Source: Sarcomyxa edulis
Taxonomy: Eukaryota; Basidiomycota; Agaricomycetes; Agaricales; Mycenaceae
DNA: 64,000 bases
Direction: 5' to 3'
NCBI GenBank assembly: GCA_009761415.1
Contig: QUOL01000003.1
Coordinates: forward strand, 2,170,001 to 2,234,000
Shown: positions 11,093 to 23,499 of the stretch, piece after piece
Layout of the letters: each line of letters opens with the position of its first letter
Numbering within the stretch: the stretch's first letter is position 1
Notes under the pieces: model-generated
Databases searched by the model: none
Told to the model about the DNA's origin: nothing
What the model saw: the letters and a program-made list of their open reading frames with translations, nothing else
Program-made: the position numbers and the translations under genes

Positions 11093-12618
11093 ACAGGCGC
11101 TCATTCTTCGTCGTCCTGATAGTATGAATGGTAGAGAAGAGCCATCGATTTTCATCACAGCCATGGCTATTTGAAGTGGGTTTCTTATGATAGATCTGCA
11201 GATACATTTGGTTCGGTTGACCTTGATAGCTTGTACTTTTGTGGTCCTGCTGACCTGGACTTATCAATCAGCACATGATGTGGTGCGTACATTCGGGTCA
11301 ATCAAGTTTCAGCAGTACTGATTTCCATCAGATAGCCATGCAGTTACATACACACCCGATGTTGCAAGCCTATTCTACGCTTGTGTCGATCCTACGATCT
11401 ACGACTCTTTTTGAAGCTTTCCTGCCGGGGCCTCCTCCCGCTCTATCCCTTATTTTTGAAGGAACAGATTCAGCCAAGTGTCTGCAGGAGTTCATATCGT
11501 GACCGAGTCGATTGGATCAAAATCGATCGCAGCATCTATCCGGCTTGCTACATCAACATGATAAAGGGATCTCACGATGAATCAGTATGGCTCAAGTTAT
11601 CATTGAAGATGTATATCTTCTTGCTAAAGAACATAGCTTTTTTTCTCGGTGCGTACGTTCTGAGGAGACTCATTGACTCGGTTGCATACATCCAGTCCTC
11701 TGTCTACGAACTAGAATCTGCTGCATCCCGGTGACCCGTCTGCATAGTGTCCGGTTCCAGGCTCGGGCTCGGGCTCGGGCTCAAAGACATGTCGAACAGC
11801 AATGTGCCCCAATTACATAACTCCAATACAGTGTTATACACGTACTCGGACAGCTATACCGTGACGTACATATACGCATCGATCTGATCTTTTTTTCTTC
11901 TTGACAGTGGCCATGCATGATGAGCCATTCAAACATTGTTCAGTCGACCGGCTGGACAGATGCTACCGAAGTCATGGATGTAAGGAGGAGCTCATCCACA
12001 TTCTTCGTTCCTGTCCACATGCCAGTCCGATAAGAGTCGAATACCAATTCCGAATGGTTGAGCGTGCTCTCGTCAGCGACCGACCAGTATGACCCGACTC
12101 AGTGACTGCAACCGAATAGCGTCCCAGCGTCTGGACTGTACAGCTGTGCATATTGTATTTGTCTTCATGCATTCATGTCTTCGAGGTGTCGTAGCTTCAA
12201 TTTTTGCGAACTTCACAAGAGCATCGCATCTTCAAGCCGTCATATATTCATATCCAAGCCCGAGTTTATCCATGGTAAGAATAATCGTTTGATCTAATCA
12301 AGGAACGTGTTTTTTCCATCGGCTGATGGGGATGCAAATGTTGGTCAAGTTTCGTACAAGTCCTTTTGACGGTTACCACCCTATCAATCCGCGAAAATTA
12401 CCCCCTCCACTGGTGTTGTGTTCAATTCTGACGCTGCCAGAAATTGCCTCTGCACCCTGATATCTTTGATACGCAGGCAGGGCCTTTATGATCTCCCAGG
12501 TCTAATATGCGAAATCTCCTCGACGCTTTGAATTCTCACTGGCAGGATAAGGATAAGGATAAACTACTTGCATACTTTACCGCGCTTGCACTTCGCTCAC
12601 AGATCTCCCGTTATTGCC
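11093..12618. other. intergenic, no gene recognised
   Basis: About 1.5 kb. Frames of 60-115 codons occur on plus (11275-11734, 11901-12292) but show no recognisable family, and no splice joins extend them convincingly. It contains a short GGGCTC tandem run at 11761-11782 and several AT-rich stretches. It should include the promoter of the G-alpha gene near its right end (the repeat ggataaggataaggataaac is at about 12544-12563). Confidence 0.45.
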
Positions 12619-14604
12619 ATGGGACCCTTTGACGATGCAGACCCATTCGCCATCTTTACGGCTCCTCCGCCAGACGAGACGCCTGCCCAAAGAACAGCTC
12701 GAGAGACCAAAGACCGCGATGCACAAAAAATCAGTGATGCTATCGACGAGGAGATTAAGCTGCAACGTGCAGCGATGAAGAAGGAGAAGGATATTCTGAA
12801 GCTCTTATTGCTAGGGCAAGGTGAGCACAATAATCAAACGAACGTGGACTCTAAGTTAATTGATGGTATCAGCTGAGAGTGGTGAGTATCTTATCTGCTT
12901 CACCTGCAGCCGTCTCATCTGACTGCTATAAAGGCAAGTCTACCACCCTGAAAAGTAAGTCATTCTCTTCAATTCAAATATTTATATCTCCTCAAATCTT
13001 TTGAGAAGATTTTCGACTGAAATATGCCCCAGAAGCATGGGAAAGGGAACGTGGAGCGTGGCGAGCCGTCGTTCAACTGAATTTGGTTCAAAGCGTGCTC
13101 AAAATCATGGATGCTCTTCAGGCCGAACTCGATGGAGATGTTCCCATGATGAGCAATGCAGATGATTTCGGTACCATATACGGCGCCCCCATCGAATTTA
13201 CCGACAGACACCACCTTTTCCAGTTACGACTTGCGCCACTAAGACGAGTGGAGGTAGACTTGAAGCGTCGACTTGGCGCTGGAACAGATGACGTTGTAGT
13301 ATGTGAACCTCTCCCTGCCAACCCGTTCGACTATTCGTCACATACGAGCGCCTATTCGAGACAAGAGGTGGTAGTGCGCTCTTGGAAAGACGCTTTAGAA
13401 TCTGGCGGCTCTAAAAATAACACGGAATCTGATATGGAAGCTACGACGGTCATTGCAGGGTGTAAAGCGGACATCATAGCACTTTGGGAGGATGAGTGTA
13501 TCCAAACTATGTTGAAAAAGCGGAATATGCGGCTGGAAGACTCGGGTGGCTTGTGAGTTTCACTCGGTACTTGGCCCACATCGTAGATCACTGATTGTAC
13601 CCTCGAGCAGTTATCTACGAGATCTTGCGCGCGTTGCTGCACGTAATTATGAACCTTCGGACGCAGATATCGTACAGTGTCGACTTCGGACCATTGGCGT
13701 ACAAGAATATAGAGTGGATTTTGGAATCTCAGCCATACGTACGACCTCTCATCATTTCCTGCTGTGGTCTCCTTTCAAGTTCCATCATTCTGTTCAGGTG
13801 AAGGTTACGGACGAGAGATGATCATTTACGATGTGGGGGGATGCAGGCAAGTCTCCCGGGATTTGTTGTTATATTTCGGCCTGGTTAACAAAGTGACGTC
13901 TTCATCATAATCATATAGAACATCGGTAAGGTTTTCGTGTCAGCGATCTGTATGAGCACTGATCTCCCTCCAGCGCGCGGCTTGGCTACCATACTTCGAA
14001 GGTATCCACGCCATAGTGTTTCTCGCTCCTATTAGTTGCTTTGACGAGCGTCTTGCGGAAGACCCCCGTATCAACCGGCTGGAGGACTCATTTCTCCTTT
14101 GGACGTCTATCTGCTCGTCGAAGCTCTTGGCCAAGACGACGATGGTGCTATTTCTGAACAAATGTGATCTCTTGAAAAAGAAAATCAGGAGAGGAATCGT
14201 GGTCAAAGAGCATCTACCCAGCTATGGGGATCGGTCGAATGATACGAAAACTGTCATCAAATGTAAGCTGACTGTATCTTGACCCTTTCTGAAGTTTCTA
14301 TTTCAAGCCAAGATTTTTCATGCTAGATTTACGAGACAAATTCAAGGACATTCTCAAACAACAATCGCCTCACCCTCGCGTTTCATATTCTTTTCCCACC
14401 TCCGTTGTAGTAAGTCAGACCTCGAGCCGGGATCAGCGGTAGACTGACTCCTCTCCTCAGGACACCAAAGCAACTGCCGTCACGCTCGTTTCTGGTACGT
14501 ATTTTCGATATCTGCGTCGGCCCTTGATACTAATTTCAGTCTGTGTCTGAACAGTTCGAGATAGCATTTTCCGTGAACACCTCAGTCAATCGAACTTGTT
14601 ATAG
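12619..14604 (+). CDS. heterotrimeric G protein alpha subunit, divergent subgroup
   Basis: Multi-exon gene. The N-terminus MGPFDDADPF lacks the usual MGxxxS myristoylation pattern. The P-loop LLLLGQAESGKSTTLKNFRLKY is assembled from microexons: CTGAGAGTG (9 nt) and a 21-nt exon starting GCAAGTCTACC. Switch I is RLRTIGVQEYRVDFGIS, keeping the catalytic Arg and the Mg Thr. Switch II reads IIYDVGGCRTSRAAWLPYFEG: the catalytic Gln of DVGGQR is Cys here. NKCD (FLNKCDLLKKK) and a TCAT-like DTKATAVTLV are present. The end is VRDSIFREHLSQSNLL. The intron after GGATGCAG (13847-13918) uses a GC donor and is followed by a 7-nt exon (13919-13925). Mushrooms carry many such extra G-alphas; the receptor is unknown. 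The region after FGIS (about 13735-13800) is the least certain join. Confidence 0.88.
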
Positions 14605-14844
14605 GTCTATGCGTTATACTAACTCGATATCCTACATGTACTCATACATCTGGAAAGACGACCTGCTTACCTGTTGTACTTTATACACTCTGCACTTGGA
14701 ATATACTTATAGTCACCCGAGTCTCCAGCTACAACGGTGGCTGTGTCGTCTATTGACTACGGCTTGTAATTTCGGACTATCACATGTCAGCGTGTCCCCT
14801 TAAGTAGGTTCGCGTCCATCCTCCATACTCATTCTCGGACCCTC

Positions 14845-17800
14845 ATGATTGACCATCTCGTAGGCCGTCCCAACCCTTCTTGGAAACGAACTCAGGCGAG
14901 CACTCTTCTTCAGCAGGCAGAGCATTTCATCTAATCTTCAATCGCAGGTCTTTCTGGTCATCCTCTTTTGGCTTTGGCGCATTCTTAGAGGGAATCCTGG
15001 CGGACCTCGCATGTTATGGTTGAGAAGAGCCAACAGAGTTCTCAGTATGCACATTCATCCATCCCCTCATACATCGCTCAGCTTCTGCTCTAGAGCGCTT
15101 TACACCTTGGCAACTCATCGTCAGCACTCTGACTGGTGTCTATGCAGTACGAAATCTGGATAAAATACTTGGGCTCGGTTGTACGTTGTTGTGCCACACA
15201 CTTCACTTTAGAAAGCTTGATTTGAAACAAATTTATCCAGCACCAGAACCTCTCGCACATCTCGTGAGTCCTTTCGCTACTGTCCATCCAACTGCCCCTC
15301 ACATCAATCGAAGTATTCGCCGTCATATTACCGTGCAACATGGATAAACATAGGCCTCGAGGCTGGGTTCGCGACGGCGATGTCCATACGTCCGAAATGG
15401 CTGAGAGATCTCTGTTCTGTTCTGTTCTCTGTGTACTACATAGTCTACGCCCACGAAGCTGACGAGAAGGTGAGAAATGATTTACGTTTCCCAGGATATG
15501 CCTTAAACGTTGTGCTAGCTTCGTAAATTTAGAGCCGTACCAACCGTCGAAATGCTTCGTACCACTTGGGAGAAGACCACTAATCCATATGTGCGTTTCA
15601 CTTCTCTTTGGGTATCTCCGTCACTGATGTATGGAGCTCCTTTAGATTCGCCTAGTAACTCATCTACCGCGCGTCAGTATACGACGCAAGATACTACTTC
15701 CTAGACCCAGATCGTCGACATATCAACGCCCAATTACTGCATATCTATTCTTTGCTCCGCACGAAAACCAATTATGTCAAGCCACCGATCTTATATTGGA
15801 CTTTCCCGGAGGAGGCTTCATAGGTAGCAATTAGCCATTTCTTAAATATTGCGTGTCATTGAATGCTGGTTTTTAGCTATGACGCCAGAACATCATGAGG
15901 AGCGACTCCGAACATGGGCGGTGGATACCGGAAAGCCTGTGCTTTCAATAGATTATGGCAAAGCGCCCGAATGTAGTGTTTTTTCTTGAACTTGATTAGC
16001 TGTTAAGTACATTACTCAAATTTCCCTAGATCCCTACCCTTTCGCTATCGACGAGGCTTTTGACACTTATAAAGCTCTTGTTGAATCTAGTCAGCCATTT
16101 CTTCGCCTCTTTCTTTCATCTTTGGCTGACAGGTCCGCATAGCGGGTATCCTCGTCGGCATGTCCGGGAAACGCCTGAATATCATACTCACGGGCGATTC
16201 TGCGTAAGTCTTAAAACATTACCGTCTACACTCTTCTCTCATACAAGCGTCTTCAGTGGAGCTACTATCGCCATCAACGTAATGATAAAGATTTTGGAAC
16301 ATAATACTCATTCCAGTAGGCATCTCCCCAAACCACTGGCTCTCGTCTTCAATTACGCCGCCCTCGATTTCAATTTCACATCTTGGATGTCTCCAATCAA
16401 TCTACGCGTTCTACGGTCAGAACAATCTTCGGGCAATCTACCGGGCATGAAGGAACTTGTGGCGCAGAAGGATCATCTGCAACATGTCAGTCCTCTTAGT
16501 ATGGTCGGCGACAGAAGGCCCCGGCGTCACGGCAAGTCGCTCAAGAGACAAACAAGTTGGAGAGACACACTCCGCGGTCTTACCACCAGTGGGAACGAAG
16601 ACGACGATGCAGCCTCAAGGCCCACCCCCAAGACGCGTCATTCGACGACTGTTATCAGGACCCCTTCTACGCGGATGGCCTACTCGGAAAAAAGGCGCCG
16701 GTCCCTTTCTGGACTAGTTCGTGATGACGAAGGCGTTTTAGCAGATTCAGAAAGTGAGGACGATAAAGAGGATTATCAGCAGTGGAAAGAGGAGGACCGA
16801 CCTATACAAGCTCGCGTCCGCTTCGTTTATCCACACACCGAATCACCTCCGTCCTTTCCGAGAACCGACTCTGCAGTAGAGAGGCAACAAGAAGAACTTT
16901 TCATAGCTATCGCCAAAGCTGATACCAAAGCTGGTCTTGCGCCGGGAGGAAAGGGGTCTGGCAAGGAGAAGGAAAAAGAGAAAGGGAAAACAAAGGAGCC
17001 CATCGGTACAAAATTAACAATGACTAGTCGAGCAGGCTATTTCCAAGACCGAATTGTATCCCCAAGTATGGTATGTCTACATACGTCCTCCATCATGTGC
17101 AAGATTGTACCTTCTCACAGCGAGTTTTGAGATGCGTGCCATGGCTATCCTCTATCTAGGTCCTCACCGTAATCCGGATTTCGCGACGGACTACCACATC
17201 TCGCCGATCCTCACGCCAGATCGACTACTTGCTCAGTTCCCTCCGCTTCTGATGCAATGTGGCGAAAAGGATCCCTTCGTCGATGACACCGTCATCTTCG
17301 CGGGACGTGTGCGTGAGGCCAAACGAGCTCGCAAGGTAGAGCTTGACCTGATTATTTCAGGAAAGAGCGCTAGATTTGGAGAATCCCTCAGGATGAGCGC
17401 CACTTCTCCATCAAATGAACCAATTGATGGTTCCCGTCTTGCGAGCATGAAGAAAGAAAGGGACCAGTTGGCAAAAGAAACCGATGATGACTGGGTTCAG
17501 GTTGTGATATTCTCGGATTGGAGTCACGGATATCTGCAAATGCCGACTCTGATGCCTGAAGCGCAAGCTGTTATAGAGGAATTGGCGGTGTGGATCGACG
17601 ATGCTTTCCGGACGTTCAGCATGTCGCCTCAGAACGGTTTTGCAACGAAGGCAATTCCTGTGCCGTCGAGTCCGTTCGCATCTGAAACAGAAACGGACGA
17701 TACGATTACTTTCGTGCCGAAGAAGTACCAGGGGCATTTGCGCCGTGTGTCGGAGGCCTTGGAAGGCGTGGGTGGCATGGCCGCAACAGAGTCGGTCAAC

Positions 17801-18058
17801 GCTTCGTCTTTGCACACCGATTCCTCCGGATCAGGGACGTTGAGAGAAGATGCGGACAAGAACAATCTTGTTGATGCTTCCCGGGATGCACTGCGGGCGC
17901 TTATCGACAACAAATACGAGCTATCTCCCAGCCCGCCTTTTGATGCAAATCAGACAGGAAGTCCCGGAAAACATGCTCGCCAAACAGGGCAGACGATTAG
18001 TGAGACCGAGTTGATGAGGAGACGGCGATTACTTGATTCCCACATATTCGAGAATTGA
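14845..18058 (+). CDS. hormone-sensitive-lipase-type alpha/beta hydrolase with long disordered insertion
   Basis: Multi-exon esterase. It begins MIDHLVGRPNPSWKRTQ, then after a GC-AG intron (14896-14947) a membrane-like segment VFLVILFWLWRILRGNPGGPRM. The oxyanion loop reads DFPGGGFIAMTPEHHEERLR, so HGGG of the family is PGGG. This is followed by LSIDYGKAPEYPYPFAIDEAF and IILTGDSAGA, where GDSAG is the nucleophile elbow and is split by an intron. The later acid and base are in EKDPFVDD and DWSHGYLQM. Between the elbow and the final part lies a low-complexity Ser/Arg/acidic insert (about 16520-17000) with GSGKEKEKEKGK. A further C-terminal tail rich in Ser and Asp follows. It likely cleaves lipid esters at a membrane. 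The order and residues support a complete, active enzyme; the substrate is unknown. Confidence 0.85.
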
Positions 18059-18394
18059 TCTATAGGTTTATACGATTATAATTGTAACCCTTACATAACA
18101 TGTGGCTGTGCATCTAGAGTGTGGACAGCCACTGATTTGCCGACGGACTTTAAAGTTGAACTCGTCGAGTCCGTCCAAGTCGAAACATCTTCAGGTCCTC
18201 GACAATCGAATCCAACCCATCTCCACATCACCTTCATCACCCATCTAGCTGCCCTTGAGCTCTTCATTCCGGATATTCTCTTCACAGGCACTCTCTACAT
18301 CAACTTGCACCAAGCCTTCTTGCTTTTGATTATAACAAGCTCGCATTCTTTGTTTCAGCTTTACCTCGAGCGCCCACAAAACTGTTACAACGAC

Positions 18395-19511
18395 ATGGAT
18401 ATCGACGAATCGCGAACTCGACCCTCTTCTCCCCCTGTGGCTCCTGCAGCAGTGAACGACCCAACCATTGCCCCCGAGTTGCAGAACCTTACCAACCCAG
18501 GTCCAGGTACTACTGTAGCTTCCAGTGCTCCTTTGCCCCCGCCAGAAGAATTGCTATCAAGCGAGGAGCCCCTTCGCTCTCACTACAGTCGGGAAACCTT
18601 GTACCGCGATAGGAACGGCCCTCAAGGCAATCCGTACCCACCCCCGAGCGCCGTCGCCGTTGGTCATACGTCTACATCTGGAAGCATGGCACCCCCCGAC
18701 TTTTCATTTACCCATCCAGTCAACCCATACCCTCCCCCCCCGGACTCTTCCGAGATCCCACCACAACCAGTTCACCAACAGAGGCTCACCATAAAGCAAG
18801 AAATTGCACCGAAAGCTGCGGAATTATATGCTCATGCACAAGGGTTGCTGATGGTTGGAGATCCAGGCGGGGCGGGCGCTAACCATTATCCTTCGAGTTT
18901 GCCGAGACTGCCACCGGTCTACGAGGTGCAAAAGCAGCAAGTGACGACTACGGCTACGCAGACGGCTAGTGAAAGCAGACGGCGGAACGAGGCACATCAC
19001 AGGTGTCCTGTGACTGGGTGTAATAGCACGTTCACTCGACGGTTCAATCTAAGAGGTGCGCCACTTGATCGCGTTTTGCGTTGTTGTTCTCACAAGACGG
19101 ATCAAGGTCATCTGAGATCGCATACCGAAGAGCGACCGTACATCTGTGAATGGCCGGGGTGCACGAAGAGCTTTGCTCGTCAACACGATTGCAAACGACA
19201 TCAAGCGCTACACACTGCGAAAGCGCACACAAATATATGTCAAGGATGCAAGAAGACTTTTAGCAGACTAGACGCGCTTAATGTGAGTTGTTCTCATGCA
19301 TGTGTTGGGTGAACTCTAAACTGACGATCTCACGCAGAGACATTGTAAGTCGAGACACGAGAAAACACAGTGTTTTTGCTAACGGATCTGGTTTGCAGTA
19401 CGATCGGAAGGGGGTGCGGTTTGTCGAAGGGTGTCTCAGAAAGCAAGTAGTGATGATGAAGGACGAAGTGACCATAGCAGAGCAGAGAGCACAGCTGGTC
19501 GATCCTCGTAG
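18395..19511 (+). CDS. C2H2 zinc-finger transcription factor
   Basis: Starts MDIDESRTRPSSPP, with a long Pro/Ser-rich N-terminal half. The zinc-finger part follows: HHRCPVTGCNSTFTRRFNLR, an intron, GHLRSHTEERPYICEWPGCTKSF with RQHDCKRHQALHT, then NICQGCKKTFSRLDALN, all with C-x4-C or C-x2-C and H-x3-5-H spacing. The third finger is finished by a 7-nt exon (AGACATT, 19338-19344) joining to LRSEGGAVCRRVS, giving DALNRHLRSEGG. The end is a Ser/acidic tail (DDEGRSDHSRAES). Three GT-AG introns lie in the finger region. Fingers of this spacing bind DNA in fungal regulators of metabolism and development; the targets are unknown. It ends 165 bp before PEX5. Confidence 0.88.
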
Positions 19512-19676
19512 TGGCTTCCATGTAAATCAGCGAAATGGCACCGGAGGTTATCCTATTCATGTAATTTATAAATACCAGCAATTACGTAAGCCTAGCTACG
19601 GCTTTCCAGTTACCCGGGTCCCCGCTACCCCGCAAGTTCTCCTCAGACTACCTCTTCTCCTCCTCGTACTTCCATC

Positions 19677-22408
19677 ATGGCTCTTCCAATGCTCTTGGGT
19701 GGCTCTGATTGTGGCCCTTTGAATCCACTTCAAGGCCTCTCAAAGCGTTTCGATCAAGACAGAGGTCTCCAGCAAGTGCTTAACTTCACCTGTCAGTCTC
19801 GGGAAGCGTGTTCTGACTTTCATTTGCCAGGATCATTTTGGTGCCCGTCGTGCTGACTCTTCTCGTGAGGCAAGTCACTTTTTAGCCCAATTAACCACCC
19901 TTTCTAAAGACACATTACACTGCAGGGCTTCAGAACTAGTCAGTCTGGATTGAACGTACCGGATCAAGATGCTGCTCGTTTCTTTGCCTCCACGTCGTCA
20001 CACACCCCTCCTCTTGTCGTATCTAACCCGTACGATCTTTCGAAATTGCACGCCTCTTTGCCCATGCAATCTCAGATGCAATCCCAGCAGACTCAGAACG
20101 CGGCGGCAGCATGGGCATCAGACTTCATGCAACTTGCGGCACAGTCACCAGCTCCTCTCATAGCCACTTCAAAACCTCAAAGTTCCTCTCAGATACAGGC
20201 TTCTACGACGCAGCAATATTCCATGCTACCTCCACAAGGTAGGCTTTATTTCTCTACACTCAGAGCAACCTGACATAAATTATCGTTCAGATGGCGTGCA
20301 GTGGAATCAAATTCCTGGTTACGGAATAGGGACTGCCATCCCTGGTATAGCACATGGCATGCCCATGCAAGGACAAAATAATTCAATGGCACACAACCAC
20401 GCTACATCTCGTGCGTTTACTCTTACTCACCTTTCCGATGTAGACTTACAGTCATGGATTTGTCAGAAGCTCTCTGGGACAAGGAATTCCAATCTCATCT
20501 GCCTAATTCGTCAACGTCTTCGCTTGCGTTACAAGAAAACGAGCAACTCCAGCAAACAGTGCATCAAACAATTGAAGAAGCAGATGACCTAGCACGCACG
20601 GCTGGGCTTTTGTTGGAGACTATGAGGAACGAACAGAACCCTAAATTCAAGAACAGCCAATTCATGGGTCTGATGAAACAGTTACGGGATCGCGAAGTCG
20701 TCGTCGAAGGTAACGAGATGGTGGAGAACGATCAAAGCTCCACGAGTAGGTGGGCGAATGAATTCAAATCTGATGTCAAAGGGAAGGGGAAAGCCGTTGA
20801 CAACTCTGCACGAATCAGCGCCAGTGGGCTTCGTTTTGAGTTGCGCCCCACACTGGATCCTGCTACCATGGGCACATCGAGTGTCCTAGACGGTCCTCAA
20901 GCCAGTACCAGTACCGTTAGGTCTACGACGGAGCAAGAGGATAGCAACGACGCCTATTTTCGACAAGATAACGAAAATTACATGCAATACCACAGCGAGG
21001 CTTCGACATCGCGGACAGCTCCACTCCATCAGAATCCGGATTTCTGGGACCACTTACAAGCAGATTGGGATGAGTTTGAGGCTACGTCTACGGGTATTAG
21101 ACCTCTGGTAAATTATCAGTTCCAGACCCGCAACCCATATCTATCAAGCGATTCTTCGTCGCGAAATCGACAGCACATGCTACACCTGAATGGACCACAA
21201 TCGTTTTATGAGGTAGAATCCACCCAGAGTCCACCGTTCCATAGTCTTGCTCACAAATCTTTTCATAGAGTGTCCTAGAGCTCGAAGCGACTGTTCAGCG
21301 AGATCCCAGCAATGCAACGGCCTGGTTCGAGCTTGGTGTCAAACAGCAAGAGAACGAACGGGAGCACAAGGCTTTGCAAGCACTACACCGTGCAACAGAG
21401 ATCGACCCCTCACATCTTCCGTCGTGGCTTGCATTGGCCATATCGCACACCAACAACAACGACCGTCTAGGAACGTATAACTCGATTAACGAATGGGTAG
21501 AACGAAACGATAAGTACAGAATGGCCGTTCAACAATTCCGCGCGCAAGTCCCGGAAAAACCTTATGCCTCGACGGCTGAGCGGTTCGCTCACCTCATCGA
21601 GTGTCTCATCTCAATGGCGAGGAGTGATATGACTGGGGAAGTAGACGCTGATATTCAAATAGCCCTTGCCGTCCTTTTGAACACCAATGAAGTGATTTCC
21701 ATCTCTTGACTACCTAATTCTACTCGCTAATCAATCTCCTCTTGGACTCGCAGGATTACGAAAAAGCTCTTGATTGCTTCAACACTGCTCTAGCAGCTCG
21801 ACCTGACGTACGTTCGAGTTTGCAGTGGTGCAATCAACCTCTTTCAATAAACAACATACTTTTTTCAGGATTGGCTTCTATACAACAGAGTAGGAGCGAC
21901 GATGGCGAACAGCGGTCAGGCTGCTGAAGCCCTCAAGTACTATCATCGAGCGCTCGAGCTCAACCCTGCCTATATCCGTGCCCGGTATGTGTGCCTTACA
22001 TATCTGCTATGTCCCTGTACTGAAGCCATACAACAGATTCAACCTCGGAATTTCGTGCATCAATCTTCGAGTAAGCGCATAGCCCCTCTATCTTATCTAC
22101 TGTCATCCTGACCGTCCCATTTTCCAAGCAATTTGAAGAGGCTGTTCAGCACATCTCCACTGCACTACTACTTCAGAACAGCGATGGTATCCATGATCTC
22201 GAAGGTTTGAACGAGAAACGCGGTGTCGTATCCGCGGCGCTCTGGGATACATTAAAAACAGCGTGTCTGCATATGCAGAGGATCGATCTTGCTACATTGT
22301 GCGATCAACGTAACTTGGATGGTGAGTCAAATGTTTGATTGTTTGTTCAAAGCCAGGAGATGTGTGCTAATATAGGCTGCGATAGCTTTCATGGCGGCTC
22401 GTACATGA
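19677..22408 (+). CDS. PEX5: peroxisomal targeting signal 1 receptor PEX5
   Basis: Multi-exon gene. The N-terminus [25 protein letters not shown] holds the conserved early Cys that is ubiquitinated for receptor recycling in known PEX5. The natively unfolded half has WxxxF-type Pex13/14-binding motifs: WASDF, WDKEF, WANEF and WDEF. The C-terminal half is a TPR array that reads PTS1 tripeptides: [60 protein letters not shown] and [24 protein letters not shown]. The last exon ends LDAFMAART. One intron (19870-19925) uses a GC donor (GAG|GCAAGT); reading with GT gives a stop. The cargo receptor shuttles between cytosol and peroxisome. Confidence 0.93.
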
Positions 22409-23499
22409 GGAGTTTCTTTTTTGCGGTGTCAAATACCTGCTGTCGCATTATTTTCGATCTAATCAAACAATAACAATCTTGCACCTTGCAATGCTATGGG
22501 CTTGAGGTCTCTCAACAGAATCTCGTGATATATAAGTATGTTGACTGTGATCCAAAGTTCCAAGCAGTTGTATCCTGGTATTTAAGGCAGATTCATGGAC
22601 CCGTCTTTCAAGATTTGCGTCCACGCTCATGCCATGGTATGTTGCTTGCCGCCTTTCATCTGCAGCACTTGAATAAATACTAGGTGCACCTGCCTAAATG
22701 CGCTGCTTCGTGACAGTAAGGCCCCTGATATTTTGCTGTGCCGTTCTGATCCATTTTGGTGGGTATAACGGTTGATACCCTGATGCTACTCTGATCGCAA
22801 TAACGAAATTGATTATATCGTGGCAGTACTGCATGTATATCGATGGCTGGACGAGTGGTTTGTAAAGAGAGTACATATTGACTCGCTTGTACAACGTTGT
22901 GTAATAGGTAGGTCAATAGGAAGCGAGATGATGACAGAAATGGGAAGAGAAAAACGGGACCTCAATAGAGATCCTGTAGATTGGGAGGTCAGAATAGGAA
23001 CAATAAAGCTGGACAGAATAAACGTACAATTGAAACAAGCAAGCTGGAAGCGGGACGAGCAAGACGTGGGGACGATATTGCCCAGATAGGCTGAAAAGAA
23101 GGCACATTAGTACATGGTGAAGCAAAGGGCAAACAAACAAAGGAATGATATGATAGAAAGATGACATGCCAAATAAAACCGCTACAGCTCCAGCAAACCA
23201 GACGAGACCTGTACTGAGCACGAAGAAAGAAACCTGCATGCAATCACAAGTTGGAGTGCGCCCATCCTCTTGCACCGCCCATGACTCAAGCGCTGCACGT
23301 ACAATCCTCGAGGTCTCTGCAGCCGAGTCCGGTCTAAGACATGTACGACAACTCGCCAAGGGGATAGAGGGCTCTGCTGACACTCCGAGTGCGCCCATCC
23401 TCTGACACCTCCTGGCTCCAACGCGCCCGCACACGCCGAAGCATGTACGAGAACTCGCCAGGCGATCGAGGGCTCTGCTAACACTGCTGACTCAATCAT
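22409..23499. other. intergenic with a tandemly duplicated module
   Basis: No confident gene. A direct duplication is visible: gagtgcgcccatcctct at 23254-23270 and 23387-23403, and a 45-nt core (catgtacga-aactcgcca-g) at 23340-23384 and 23442-23485. The units run about 23254-23384 and 23387-23485 and differ by an indel of about 30 bp. On the minus strand each core looks like a small exon between AG and GTACATG. A hydrophobic minus-strand frame (VLSTGLVWFAGAVAVLFGM) lies at about 23140-23210. Confidence 0.45.

Noticed and set aside
11761..11782. GGGCTC tandem run as a regulatory or quadruplex element
   Set aside because: Only three to four units, with G tracts of three separated irregularly; no link to a gene.
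22913..23434. 173-codon minus frame with a hydrophobic segment as a membrane protein
   Set aside because: It spans the duplicated module and reads through several strong splice signals; composition changes abruptly, so a single continuous protein is unlikely.
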